A DNA stretch of 64,000 nt from the NCBI RefSeq assembly GCF_900115005.1, contig NZ_FOUY01000024.1:1-64000 (forward strand), read 5' to 3'. The DNA is from Pseudonocardia ammonioxydans. Lineage in GTDB: Bacteria; Actinomycetota; Actinomycetes; Mycobacteriales; Pseudonocardiaceae. The position numbers and the translations under genes were made by a program. This document shows positions 1 through 8,851 of this stretch, piece by piece. A model generated the notes under the pieces. The model did no database searches. It was not told where the DNA came from and saw only the letters and a program-made list of their open reading frames with translations. Each line of letters starts with the position of its first letter. The first letter of the stretch is position 1.

Positions 1-684
1 CCGCTCGTCGACCAGCTGGGCGTGCGCCTCGTGGCGGAACGCGGCGTTCTCGTCCAGGGTGACCTTGCCGTCGAGGGCGATCACCTTGTCCTGCGGGTCG
101 CGCACCAGCGGGTTGACCTCGACCAGGGTCGCGTCCTCGGCGACGAAGGTCTCCCACAGCTTCACGATCACGTTCGCGGCCTCGTCCGCGACCGCGGCCG
201 GGATCTTGCCCGCGGCGACGATCTCGTCGGCCTTGGCCTTGTCGACACCGGCGATCGGGTCGATCGCGATGCGCGCCAGCGCCTCCGGGCGCTCGACGGC
301 CAGCTCCTCGATCTCCATGCCGCCCTCGGCCGAGCACATGGCCAGGAAGGTGCGGTTCGAGCGGTCCAGCAGGAACGAGAAGTAGTACTCCTCGGAGATG
401 TCGCTGGCCTCGGTCACCAGCACCTGGTGGACCGTGTGGCCCTTGATGTCCAGACCGAGGATGGCCTCGGCCTTCTCCTTGGTCTCGTCGGCGTTCTGGG
501 CCAGCTTCACACCGCCGGCCTTGCCCCGGCCGCCGGTCTTGACCTGGGCCTTGACCACGACGGCGGTGCCCAGCTCGGACGCTGCGGCCGCGGCGTCGGC
601 GGCGTTGTCCACGGTCCTGCCCGGCAGCACCGGGACTCCGTGCGCGGCGAAGAGGTCCTTCGCCTGGTACTCGTACAGGTCCAC
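1..684 (-). CDS. sucC: Succinyl-CoA synthetase (ADP-forming) beta subunit, partial
   Basis: Beta subunit of the TCA-cycle enzyme that converts succinyl-CoA to succinate with ATP/GTP formation. The 228 visible codons start at GTG (682-684), reading [12 protein letters not shown], the canonical SucC N-terminus. A purine-rich ribosome site (GGAGCGGGAG) lies just upstream. ATP-grasp features are visible: [20 protein letters not shown] near residues 45-64 and TLVEVNPLV near residue 195. The gene runs off the left edge, so the CoA-ligase half and the expected downstream sucD are not seen. It diverges from the M23 peptidase gene. Confidence 0.95.
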   Translation of the reverse strand, partial: MDLYEYQAKDLFAAHGVPVLPGRTVDNAADAAAAASELGTAVVVKAQVKTGGRGKAGGVKLAQNADETKEKAEAILGLDIKGHTVHQVLVTEASDISEEYYFSFLLDRSNRTFLAMCSAEGGMEIEELAVERPEALARIAIDPIAGVDKAKADEIVAAGKIPAAVADEAANVIVKLWETFVAEDATLVEVNPLVRDPQDKVIALDGKVTLDENAAFRHEAHAQLVDER

Positions 685-1368
685 TCGGCTCTCCCGCTCC
701 ACTTCGCTCTCGCCGCGACCGGCGCGGCCATCCCGGCTTGCGGGGGCGCGCCCCGCTCCTGCGGGCGGCAGCCGTCGCGGACGTCGGTCGTGCTGCGACG
801 GGGAGCCTAGCCACGCCGTCCGCACCGGGCCTGACCTGGCCTGGTGACCGTTGTCACCCCTTTGGGGCAGCGCTGGGCTCCGGCTCGATTCAGAAGCGCC
901 GGACGAGTGGCGCGCACCACCCGGGCACCCCGGCCGGACCACCGATCGTGAGCCGGCTCACCGGGCCGGGACCGTCGTCCGGGGAGGTCGGACGACCCGG
1001 CGGACCGCGTCCCGCTCCACCCGATCGGACCACCGCGGTGGCGGTCACCCGCCGCGACATCGACGCCCCGTCGGGCCGCCACGCTGCGCCGGGCGTGCGA
1101 GGACGACCGCCCACCCGCGCGACCTCGCAGCCACCCCCTCCGGCGCGCCGATCCGACCGGCTGTCGATGATCTTCGACCGCCCGGACCGCCTCGGCAGGC
1201 CGCCGTTGCCCTGCCACGGGCCAGCGGTTACCGTCGCGTTGTCCACGTCACGGACCGATCACGGTGGCCGGCGCCGAACCCCCGAACGGCGTCACCCCCG
1301 ACGGAGCCCCCACTCCGATGACCACCGCCGAGCGGCCCGCGACGACCTGAACACCAGAAGGGCAGGTC
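685..1368. other. Intergenic region between sucC and the M23 peptidase gene
   Basis: 684 bases between divergent genes. Open frames here look like GC-rich noise and resemble no protein I know. The stretch should hold the sucC promoter and the leader of the peptidase gene. A short hairpin (GACCTG 1344-1349 with CAGGTC 1363-1368) places the peptidase gene's ribosome-binding site AGAAGGG in its loop, directly before the TTG start. I looked for the c-di-AMP (ydaO) riboswitch often found before actinobacterial cell-wall hydrolases and could not recognise it. Confidence 0.5.
1206..1234 (+). promoter_or_regulatory. Candidate sigma-70-type promoter for the M23 peptidase gene
   Basis: TTGCCC (1206-1211), a 17-base spacer, and TACCGT (1229-1234) fit the actinobacterial housekeeping pattern TTGNCN-N17-TANNNT. 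It would give a leader of about 130 bases before the TTG start at 1369. Pattern match only. Confidence 0.3.
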
Positions 1369-3024
1369 TTGGCGCGCCACCGCTCCCCCAGCGGCGCCGT
1401 CCGACCGGAGCTCCGGCCCGGCACGCACCCCGACGTGCCTGCGGCCGCGGGCGGCCACCGGAACACGGCGCCTCCGCCGTCGTTCCCGCCTGCCCACCCG
1501 TCGACCGGCGACCGCAGGGCATCACGGCCGACCGCGGCCCTGCAGGACCGTCCGATCCCGGCTCCCGGGCAGCCTCCGGGCCACCCGGGACCGCATACCC
1601 GCACGGCACCTGCGTCCGGCCCCGGACGGGCCCCGCAGTACGCGCCGACGCACCGATCGGCGCCTCCGTCCGGGCCCGACCGCACTCCGCGGCCGCTCGG
1701 CGCGACCCGCCCGGGGAGGCCCGGTGCCCACCCGGCCGGCCCGCCGGCTCGCCCGGTTCCGTCCGCCGGTCCCGCGCGCCGCTCCGACGTGCCACCGGCA
1801 GGCCCGGCGACCCGGCCGGACCCCCGGACCACCGACCGTCCGACCGCGGCCCACCCCGGCGACCTCCACCACGCCGGCGCCCGGCCCGCCGACGCCAGAC
1901 CCGGCGCGACCCGTTCCGCCGACGCCCGACCCAGCGAGGCCCGCCCCGGCGTGGTCCGTTCCGCCGATACCCGTCCTGCCGAGGCCCGACCCGGCGAGGC
2001 CCGTTCCGCCGGAGCTCGACCCGGCTCGGCCCGGCCCGCCGACGCACGTCCTTCCGACACTCGTCCTGGGGAAGCCCGTCCCGCCGGAGCGGCGGGCGAC
2101 CGCGCACCGCACCGCGACGGCTCGTCCACGGCTCGTCCGGTGCGCCCGGTGGTCTCGGCGTCCCGGTCGCGCCCGACGGCGCACCCCGCCGGGGAGCAGC
2201 AGCTCCCGCAGACTCCGCCGGTCGTGTCGCGGGCCCGGGTCACGGTCGCGGCCGCGGCCGGTGGCGCGCTCGTCGCGGCCGGGCAGACGGTCGCCGGGAC
2301 CCTCGGGATCCCCGGCCTCGCGGGCGAGTCCTCGGTCGAGGAGTCCTACGCCAAGCTCTCCGCCTCCGCGATGCTCCCGGTCTCGACCGAGTCCCGGCCC
2401 GCCGACACCACCGCGCCCACCGCGACCCCGGCGATCGGCGGCGAGCAGCTCGTCCAGCCCGCGACACTGCCGAGCCTGGACGACACCACCGAGGTCGACG
2501 TCGCGAGCATCACCAAGGCCGCGCGGCTCGGGGAGAAGGCGGCCAAGGTCGAGCGGGCGATCTCGGGGGCGATGTCGCACGGCGCGCCCAAGGCCGTGGT
2601 GTACGACGGCGACCCGCTGGTCATGCCGACCTCCGGCCGGTTCACCTCCGGGTTCGGCGCGCGCTGGGGCGTGCAGCACTACGGCATCGACCTGGCCGCG
2701 CCGATCGGGACCCCGATCTTCGCCCTCACCGACGGTGTCGTGGAGAAGGCCGGTCCCGCCAGCGGCTTCGGCATGTGGGTGGTGCTCAAGCACACCGACG
2801 GGACCAGTTCGGTGTACGGCCACATCAACCGGTCGCTGGTCGAGGTCGGCCAGGAGGTCCGGGCCGGTGACGAGATCGCCGAGGTCGGCAACCGGGGCCA
2901 GTCCACCGGACCGCACCTGCACCTGGAGATCTGGGAGTCGGACGGCAGCAAGACCAACCCGCTGCCGTGGCTGATCCAGCGCGGCCTGGACGTCGCGCAC
3001 GCGACCGGCGGTCAGGACGCCTGA
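1369..3024 (+). CDS. M23 family metallopeptidase with long Pro/Arg-rich N-terminal region
   Basis: 551 residues from a TTG start preceded by AGAAGGG. The C-terminal third is a LytM/M23 peptidoglycan endopeptidase domain: G-x-H-Y-G-I-D-L (about 440-447), YGHINRS (about 483) and the zinc motif GPHLHLEIW (about 514-522), so Zn ligands H and D and the HxH motif are present. A hydrophobic stretch (VTVAAAAGGALVAAG, about 288-302) is the only membrane or signal-like segment. It is preceded by roughly 285 low-complexity residues rich in Pro, Arg and Ala, including degenerate five-residue repeats of the type x-x-A-R-P (DNA about 1876-2092). Likely an anchored cell-wall hydrolase with the N-terminus inside the cell. 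The start could lie further downstream, since the N-terminal part has no recognisable fold. Confidence 0.85.
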   Translation: MARHRSPSGAVRPELRPGTHPDVPAAAGGHRNTAPPPSFPPAHPSTGDRRASRPTAALQDRPIPAPGQPPGHPGPHTRTAPASGPGRAPQYAPTHRSAPPSGPDRTPRPLGATRPGRPGAHPAGPPARPVPSAGPARRSDVPPAGPATRPDPRTTDRPTAAHPGDLHHAGARPADARPGATRSADARPSEARPGVVRSADTRPAEARPGEARSAGARPGSARPADARPSDTRPGEARPAGAAGDRAPHRDGSSTARPVRPVVSASRSRPTAHPAGEQQLPQTPPVVSRARVTVAAAAGGALVAAGQTVAGTLGIPGLAGESSVEESYAKLSASAMLPVSTESRPADTTAPTATPAIGGEQLVQPATLPSLDDTTEVDVASITKAARLGEKAAKVERAISGAMSHGAPKAVVYDGDPLVMPTSGRFTSGFGARWGVQHYGIDLAAPIGTPIFALTDGVVEKAGPASGFGMWVVLKHTDGTSSVYGHINRSLVEVGQEVRAGDEIAEVGNRGQSTGPHLHLEIWESDGSKTNPLPWLIQRGLDVAHATGGQDA

Positions 3025-3072
3025 GTCCGAGATCCGGTTCCCTGCCGCGCGCGGACCGGTAAGACTGGCCCG

Positions 3073-3702
3073 GTGGCGGACGACGGGAGCATCCGGGTCG
3101 GGGACGAGGAACGCCGGGCGGTCGACGCCCGGCTGCAGCGCGCGCACGGTGAGGGCCGGCTGAGCCTCGAGGAGTACGAGGAACGGGCCGCCCGAGCATG
3201 GGCGGCCCGCACCCGTGGTGATCTCACCGAGCTCACCACGGACCTGCCCCCGGACCGCGCGCCGGCGCAGGCGCAGGCGCAGGCGACCGGTGAGGTCGCC
3301 GCACAGACCCCGGTGCGTGAGGCCGTCACCGAGTTCGCGCGCCGCGCCGGGTCCGCGCTCGGGACGGTCGTCGTGCTCGGCGCCGTGCTCTGGGGCGGCT
3401 CACACCTGCTCTCCGGTGACGACGGCACGGTCGTGTTCGGCAGTCGCACGATCGGGGTCGCCGAGACCGCCGACCGGGTCGACGTCGGTGTGCTGTTCGG
3501 CAGCGTCCGGGTGGTCGTGCCCGACGACGCCCGGGTCGTCGCCGGCGGGTGGAAGGTGTTCGGCTCGACCGACTGCGAGACCGCCTGCAGCGGCACCGGC
3601 GCCCGGGAGATCACCGTCGACGTCGACGGTGCGTTCGGCAGCACCGACATCCTCACGCAGAGCGAGGCCGCGGCCGAACCGCGCGAGGCGGACGACGACT
3701 GA
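3073..3702 (+). CDS. DUF1707 / LiaF-like C-terminal domain membrane protein
   Basis: 209 residues from GTG 3073. The N-terminus (IRVGDEERRAVDARLQRAHGEG) is a DUF1707 domain, a short helical module with the L-x-x-A-x-x-E-G-R-L-S-L-x-E-Y-E-E-R pattern (residues about 5-55). One transmembrane helix follows (LGTVVVLGAVLWGGSHLL, about 95-112). The C-terminal half resembles the LiaF/cell-wall-active-antibiotic-response beta domain (DGTVVFGS, VDVGVLFGSVRVVVP, AFGSTDI). Family members are linked to envelope stress sensing, but no precise role is established. It ends 38 bases before the convergent pcrA. Confidence 0.8.
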   Translation: MADDGSIRVGDEERRAVDARLQRAHGEGRLSLEEYEERAARAWAARTRGDLTELTTDLPPDRAPAQAQAQATGEVAAQTPVREAVTEFARRAGSALGTVVVLGAVLWGGSHLLSGDDGTVVFGSRTIGVAETADRVDVGVLFGSVRVVVPDDARVVAGGWKVFGSTDCETACSGTGAREITVDVDGAFGSTDILTQSEAAAEPREADDD

Positions 3703-3740
3703 CCGCGCTGCCGGGCGGTACGGGGCCAGGTCGGGTCGGG

Positions 3741-6212
3741 TCAGAGCTTCTGCATCGGGACGCCGCCGATCAGCATCAGCCGGACCGTGCCGCCCGAGCC
3801 GAAGTCGATCGTCACCGTCGCCCGTGGACCGACGCCGTCGGCCGCGATCACCGTTCCCAGGCCGTACTTGTCGTGGTTGACCCGGTCACCGACGTCGAGC
3901 TGCAGCGAGGTGTTGTTCAGGCTGCGCTCGGGCACCTTCCAGTCGCCACGGTCGCCACCCCCACGCCCGCTCTGGCGGCCGAAGCCGAACCGGCCGACCG
4001 GCGCGGACGGCCGCTCCGCGACGAGCTGCTCCTCGGTGCGCCGCCACTCGGTCAGCTCGGCAGGCACCTCGTCGAGGAACCGGGACGCCGGGTTGGTGCT
4101 CGGCTGCCCGAACGCCGACCGCACGATCGCGCGGGACAGGTACAGCCGCTGCTCGGCCCGGGTGATGCCGACATAGGCCAGGCGTCGCTCCTCGGCGAGC
4201 TCCTTCGGGTCACCCAGCGTGCGCATGTGCGGGAAGATCCCGTCCTCCCAGCCGCACAGGAAGACCACCGGGAACTCCAGGCCCTTCGCGGTGTGCAGGG
4301 TCATCAGGGTGACCAGGCCGGAGTCGTCGTCGGGGATGGAGTCGGCGTCCGCCACCAGCGCGACCCGCTCCAGGAATGCGGCGAGCGAGCCGGGTTCGGG
4401 GGCGAAGTCGGCGTCGTCGCTGCCGGGCCCCTCGGCGGGCAGGTCGTCCTCGGTATCCCCGGTGGGAGCGGTCCCGGACCCGATCGCGCCGCCGGCGACC
4501 TCCGGGTCGGTGGAGAGCGCGGTCAGGTCGGCCACCGCGGCGTCGCCGGCGAACTCGCGGGCGACGGTGACCAGCTCGGCGAGGTTGTCCATCCGGGTCC
4601 CGTCCTGCGGGTCCTCGGAGGCCTGCAGCTCCTCGGTGTACCCGGTGCGGCCGTAGACGGCCTCCAGGATCTCGGCCGTGTCCTCGCCGCGGTCGACGAG
4701 TTCGCGCAGCTCGTCGAGCATCCGGACGAACCCGGCGATGTTCTTCTGGGAGCGAGTCGCCAGTGCCGGTACCTTCTCCGGCTCCTCGGCGGCGGTGCGC
4801 AACGCGCGGGCGAACGACGTGCGCTCCCGCTCGGCGTACTCCGCCACCACCGCCTCGGCCCGGTCACCGATGCCGCGCTTGGGCACGTTGAGGATGCGGC
4901 GCAGGCTGACCGTGTCCTCCGGGTTGGACAGCACCCGCAGGTAGGCCAGCGCGTCGCGGATCTCGCGCCGCTCGTAGAACCGGACGCCGCCGACGACCCG
5001 GTAGGGCAGCCCGACGCGCAGGAACACGTCCTCGAAGACCCGGGACTGGTTGTTGGTCCGGTAGAAGACCGCGATGTCGCTGTTGCGGTACTCCCCCGAG
5101 TCGACGAGCCGGTCGATCTCCTTCGCGACGAACGACGCCTCGTCGTGCTCGTTGTCGGCGACGTAACCGACGAGCTTCTGGCCGTCGCCCGCGTCGGACC
5201 ACAGCCGCTTGTCCCGGCGCTCGGGGTTGCGGGCGATCACCGCGTTCGCCGCGGACAGGATGGTCTGGCTGGAGCGGTAGTTCTGCTCGAGCAGGATCGT
5301 CCGCGCGTCCGGGAAGTCCTGCTCGAACTCGATGATGTTGCGGATGTTCGCACCGCGGAACGCGTAGATCGACTGGTCGGAGTCGCCGACGACGCACAGC
5401 TCGGCCGGCTGCGCCTCGGCCGTGGCCGGCCGGACCAACTGGCGGACCAGCTCGTACTGCGCGTGGTTGGTGTCCTGGTACTCGTCGACGAGCACGTGCC
5501 GGAACCGGCGCCGATAGTACTCCGCGACGGCGGGCATCCGGTCCAGCAGCGAGACCGTCTCCATGATCAGGTCGTCGAAGTCGAACGCGTTCGCCTGCCG
5601 CAGCCGGGCCTGGTAGAGGCCGTAGACCTCGGCGATGCGCCGCTCGTGATCGGTGCCGGCCCGGTCGGCCGCGTCCTCCGGGGAGAGCAGCTCGTTCTTC
5701 AGGTTCGAGATCTGGGCGGCGAGCGCGCGCGGCGCGAACTTCTTCGGGTCGAGCTCCAGGTCGCGCCCGACGATGCCGACCAGCCGGCGGGAGTCGTCGG
5801 CGTCGTACACCGAGAACGCGCTGCGCACGCCCAGGTGCTTGGCCTCGCGGCGCAGGATGCGCACGCACATGGAGTGGAAGGTCGACACCCACATCGGGCC
5901 GGAGCGGCGGCCGACGAGCGCGTCGACCCGTTCCTTCATCTCGGCCGCGGCCTTGTTCGTGAAGGTGATCGACATGATCTCGCCGGGGTGTACCCCGCGT
6001 TCGGCGAGCAGCCAGCCGATGCGGTGGGTGAGCACCCGCGTCTTGCCCGAACCCGCGCCCGCGACGATGAGCAGCGGGGTTCCCGCGTGGGCCACGGCCT
6101 CCCGCTGCCGGTCGTTGAGGCCCTCGAGCAGCCGGCGGCCACGCGAGGTCTTCGGCTCGGGGGCGGTGACGCCCTCCGGGCTCGTACCGGGGAGTTCGAA
6201 CAGCGCACTCAT
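3741..6212 (-). CDS. pcrA: ATP-dependent DNA helicase PcrA/UvrD1 (SF1A)
   Basis: 823 residues from ATG (6210-6212, MSALFELPGTS). Superfamily 1A 3'-5' helicase acting in nucleotide excision repair and replication-fork clearance. Visible motifs: Q-motif LNDRQREAVAHAG, Walker A GAGSGKT (motif I), TFTNKAA (Ia), VDEYQDTN (II, Walker B), GDSDQSIYAFRGA (III), LEQNYRSS (IV), LMTLHTAKGLEFPVVF (V) and YVGITRAEQRLY (VI). The C-terminus carries the SH3-like tail (LDVGDRVNHDKYGLGTVI) that in PcrA contacts RNA polymerase. An acidic insert near 520-560 (DTEDDLPAEGPGSDDADFAPEPG) is lineage-specific. An open frame continues upstream, but MSALF is the family-like start. No strong Shine-Dalgarno is seen. Confidence 0.96.
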   Translation of the reverse strand: MSALFELPGTSPEGVTAPEPKTSRGRRLLEGLNDRQREAVAHAGTPLLIVAGAGSGKTRVLTHRIGWLLAERGVHPGEIMSITFTNKAAAEMKERVDALVGRRSGPMWVSTFHSMCVRILRREAKHLGVRSAFSVYDADDSRRLVGIVGRDLELDPKKFAPRALAAQISNLKNELLSPEDAADRAGTDHERRIAEVYGLYQARLRQANAFDFDDLIMETVSLLDRMPAVAEYYRRRFRHVLVDEYQDTNHAQYELVRQLVRPATAEAQPAELCVVGDSDQSIYAFRGANIRNIIEFEQDFPDARTILLEQNYRSSQTILSAANAVIARNPERRDKRLWSDAGDGQKLVGYVADNEHDEASFVAKEIDRLVDSGEYRNSDIAVFYRTNNQSRVFEDVFLRVGLPYRVVGGVRFYERREIRDALAYLRVLSNPEDTVSLRRILNVPKRGIGDRAEAVVAEYAERERTSFARALRTAAEEPEKVPALATRSQKNIAGFVRMLDELRELVDRGEDTAEILEAVYGRTGYTEELQASEDPQDGTRMDNLAELVTVAREFAGDAAVADLTALSTDPEVAGGAIGSGTAPTGDTEDDLPAEGPGSDDADFAPEPGSLAAFLERVALVADADSIPDDDSGLVTLMTLHTAKGLEFPVVFLCGWEDGIFPHMRTLGDPKELAEERRLAYVGITRAEQRLYLSRAIVRSAFGQPSTNPASRFLDEVPAELTEWRRTEEQLVAERPSAPVGRFGFGRQSGRGGGDRGDWKVPERSLNNTSLQLDVGDRVNHDKYGLGTVIAADGVGPRATVTIDFGSGGTVRLMLIGGVPMQKL

Positions 6213-6481
6213 CGCGAGCAACACGGTACGCGCGAGGTCCGACACTCCTGCTCCGGCGTCGGTGGAACACCGGCGGACGGGGTCTACACTCGGCCGCGTG
6301 CACACCGACGGGCGATTTCGCTACGGGTCCCGGACTCCGGCACCCGCTGCGCACCCCGTCTGAGCACAGACCGTCTGAGCACAGATCGACCAGCACGCCC
6401 CGGAGTCCGGTGGACCCGGGGCGCTCACACGTCCTCGGTCCACGGCAGGCCACGCACGACCGAGACGAGGAGACCAGGACC

Positions 6482-6829
6482 GTGAGCAACCCCGTGGGAA
6501 GCACCGTGAACGCCGGAAACACCGTGAACGCCGGAAACACGGCGGCCACCGGGAACACCGGAGACGCGCTGCCCAACGGCGCGGACTCCGAGATCGACGA
6601 GCTCCGCACGGAGATCGACCGGCTCGACGCCGAGATCCTCGACGCGATCCTGCGCCGGACCGAGGTCTCGAAGCGGATCGGTGCCGCGCGCATGGCCGCG
6701 GGCGGCCCGCGCATCGTCTACAGCCGGGAGATGGCGGTGCTCGACCGGTTCGCCGCGCTCGGGCCGGAGGGCCGCGAACTCGCGATGATGCTGCTGCGCC
6801 TCGGCCGCGGACGCCTCGGGAGCCGGTGA
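6482..6829 (+). CDS. Chorismate mutase (AroQ class)
   Basis: 115 residues from GTG 6482, with GAGGAGA about 11 bases upstream. Converts chorismate to prephenate for Phe/Tyr synthesis. The all-helical AroQ signature is visible: EIDELRTEIDRLDAEILDAI then LRRTEVSKRIGAARM (active-site Arg/Lys region) and IVYSREMAVLDRF (R-E of helix 2-3). This is the small cytoplasmic actinobacterial type that is activated by binding DAHP synthase, with the C-terminal LGRGRLGSR. The N-terminal extension contains an 18-base tandem duplication encoding TVNAGN twice. It sits divergent to pcrA, as in mycobacteria. Confidence 0.9.
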   Translation: MSNPVGSTVNAGNTVNAGNTAATGNTGDALPNGADSEIDELRTEIDRLDAEILDAILRRTEVSKRIGAARMAAGGPRIVYSREMAVLDRFAALGPEGRELAMMLLRLGRGRLGSR

Positions 6830-7148
6830 GCGCGGTACCACCACTGCCGCGCACCGCTCACCGTGTGCGCCGGGAAAACGGGGGACCGCTCGTCGATTCG
6901 TGCGAACCCCACGGGGTGTGACGGGGCGTACACGCAGCGCATGTCCGACCTGGGACTTTCGACCCGTCGTCGTCGTACAGGGGTTGCCTGAACCGGTAAC
7001 GAGCAGGGCGAACGGTCGGATACGCCCGACGAACGGATACCACTCGAACGAGTGATGTGCGACGAGCGGAGGGTGATCACTTGGGGATCGCCCCGGCTTC
7101 GGGTAGACCTTTCCCGGTCGAGACGACCCCGAAGGAGGACGTGCGGCC
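6830..7148. other. Intergenic region upstream of the membrane repeat protein
   Basis: 319 bases without a recognisable gene. It contains the heptamer CGGATAC twice (about 7017-7023 and 7034-7040), immediately followed by the inverted repeat CACTCG-AA-CGAGTG (7041-7054), then TGATCACTT at about 7075. Taken together this looks like a control region for the gene at 7149, but no promoter hexamers stand out. Confidence 0.4.
7041..7054. promoter_or_regulatory. Inverted repeat CACTCG-N2-CGAGTG, possible operator
   Basis: Perfect 6+2+6 inverted repeat about 95 bases before the GTG start at 7149. No regulator can be assigned. Confidence 0.3.
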
Positions 7149-8768
7149 GTGACCGACACTCCCACCGGCGCCCCGCTCCCCGGCTCCCCCGGCGCCACCG
7201 GGCCCGACGAGACGGTGAGCGTCGCCGAACTGCTGGCCCGCAACACGGCCGGCTCGGGCGATGCCCGCCACGGCGCAGGGCCGATGACCGGCCCCGTGCT
7301 GTCCGTCGGCGATCTGCTGCGCCGCGAGGGCCGTGCGCCCGTCGCTCCCGTCCCGGCCGACGTGCCCGCCGCCGGCGCGCCGGGTGGCTGGCCGGACATC
7401 GACCTGCCGCGGCCCGGCGACCAGGCCGACCGGTCCCAGGGCTGGCCCGCCCGGCCGACGTCCGGTCGCCGGCGGGCCGGGGCCGTCGCCGGTGCGCTCG
7501 TCGCCGCGGGCTCGGTGCTGGGCGCCGCCCTCTACAACGGCGCCACCTCGCACGACTCCGACGCCCAGGCCGCCGCCGACGGGCTGTTCCCCGGGATCGG
7601 CCTGCCCGCGGCCGCCGACACACCGGAGACGCTGCCGGGTCAGTACCTCCCGGCGAACGTCGCCCTCGCCTCCCCGCTGCCGGAGCTGCCGACGACGGCG
7701 CCCGGCGCGACCGACTGGATGGACGTCGCGTTCCCGCAGCAGTCCTCCTCCGCCGCGGGTGCGCTGCGTCAGGTCTCGACCAGCGCCGGCTCCGGCGCCG
7801 CCGCCGCGATCCCCGCACAGCGCACGCCCGTGACGCCCGCACCGTCCACCGGCTCCGGGAGCGGGACCGGGTCCGTCTCGTCCGACCCGGCCGACGCCGG
7901 GTCCGGCGCTCCGAGCACCGCCGGGACCGGCGCCACCGGCACCGGCTCCCCGCTCGGCGGACTCGGGGTCGTCCAGGCCGTGAACAACCCGGACCGCGCA
8001 CCGGCCGGGAACCTCATCGAGCCGCTCGACGCCCGCGCCCCGTCCGCGGGCGGGACCAGCACCGGCCCCCTGCAGGACGTCACGGAGAACACCCGGCCGC
8101 TCGGCTCGACCGTGGGCCGCATCGCCTCGCCGGTCGCGCAGGCCGCCGCCCCGGTCGGCGAGACCGTCGGCGGGGTCGCCTCCCCGCTGACCTCCGCGGT
8201 GTCCCCGGTGACCGACGCCGTCAAGCCCGTGACCCGGCCGCTGACCGACACCCTCGAGCCCGTCACCACGCCGGTCCTCGGCGCGCTGTCCCCGGTCACC
8301 GAGCCGGTGCTCGGTGCGACCAAGCCGCTGACCGGCCCGATCCTGGACGCCGCCGAGCCCGTCACTGGGCTGCTCGACACCTCGGCGAAGAAGAAGTCGG
8401 GTTCCTCGGACTCGACGTCCGGCTCGGACTCGGGTTCGGAGTCCGGGGAGTCCCGCGCCTCCGGGCCGCTGGACGGCGTCACGAAGCCGGTCGGGAAGAC
8501 GCTGAACACCGTCACCGAGCCGGTCGGCGGGGTCGTGTCGACCGTGACCGAGCCGGTCGGCGGGGTGCTCGGCGGTGTCACGAAGGGCGCCGGCTCCCTG
8601 CTGGGCGGCGGCAAGAACAGCAACGACAGCCAGAGCAGCAGTGCTTCCGGTGGCAGCGGCAGCAGCGACGAGAGCCGCAGCGACCGCACGAGCGGCGGCA
8701 GCGACAGCGACAGCAGCAGCAGCGCCGACGGCAGCAGCAGCGAGAGCAGCGACGACGGCGACAGCTGA
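7149..8768 (+). CDS. Membrane-anchored, repeat-rich, Ser-tailed protein of unknown function
   Basis: 539 residues from GTG 7149 with a strong ribosome site (AAGGAGGA) 10-12 bases upstream. The N-terminal cytoplasmic part has two copies of a short motif, TVSVAELLARN (about 23-33) and VLSVGDLLRRE (about 54-64), suggesting a repeated binding site for a partner. One transmembrane segment follows (RAGAVAGALVAAGSVLGAALY, about 115-135). The presumed extracellular part is Pro/Gly/Ser-rich with many copies of P-V-T-x-P-V / P-V-G-x-x-V (DNA about 8150-8590). The C-terminus is almost pure Ser/Asp/Gly. No catalytic domain is seen. It could be a cell-wall-spanning or surface protein. It ends just before a strong terminator. 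Confidence 0.7.
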   Translation: MTDTPTGAPLPGSPGATGPDETVSVAELLARNTAGSGDARHGAGPMTGPVLSVGDLLRREGRAPVAPVPADVPAAGAPGGWPDIDLPRPGDQADRSQGWPARPTSGRRRAGAVAGALVAAGSVLGAALYNGATSHDSDAQAAADGLFPGIGLPAAADTPETLPGQYLPANVALASPLPELPTTAPGATDWMDVAFPQQSSSAAGALRQVSTSAGSGAAAAIPAQRTPVTPAPSTGSGSGTGSVSSDPADAGSGAPSTAGTGATGTGSPLGGLGVVQAVNNPDRAPAGNLIEPLDARAPSAGGTSTGPLQDVTENTRPLGSTVGRIASPVAQAAAPVGETVGGVASPLTSAVSPVTDAVKPVTRPLTDTLEPVTTPVLGALSPVTEPVLGATKPLTGPILDAAEPVTGLLDTSAKKKSGSSDSTSGSDSGSESGESRASGPLDGVTKPVGKTLNTVTEPVGGVVSTVTEPVGGVLGGVTKGAGSLLGGGKNSNDSQSSSASGGSGSSDESRSDRTSGGSDSDSSSSADGSSSESSDDGDS

Positions 8769-8783
8769 GTCCGCCGGAACCAC

Positions 8784-8836
8784 GAACGGGCGTCGGCCCG
8801 GGCCCGATCACCACGGGTCCGGGCCGACGCCCGTTC
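8784..8836. terminator. Strong bidirectional hairpin terminator
   Basis: A 23-base arm (8784-8806) pairs with 8814-8836 with a single G-T mismatch and a 7-base loop. It lies between two convergent genes, so it can end both transcripts. No U-tract, as usual in actinomycetes. Confidence 0.8.
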
Positions 8837-8851
8837 CGGTCGCGGGGCGAC

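Noticed and set aside
685-1368. c-di-AMP (ydaO) riboswitch before the M23 peptidase gene
   Set aside because: Expected from other actinobacterial hydrolases, but I could not find its conserved core by eye. A covariance-model scan would decide.
3549-6485. Very long open frame (978 codons) on the + strand opposite pcrA
   Set aside because: Antisense shadow of a high-GC gene; composition follows the complementary codons of PcrA and it has no domain.
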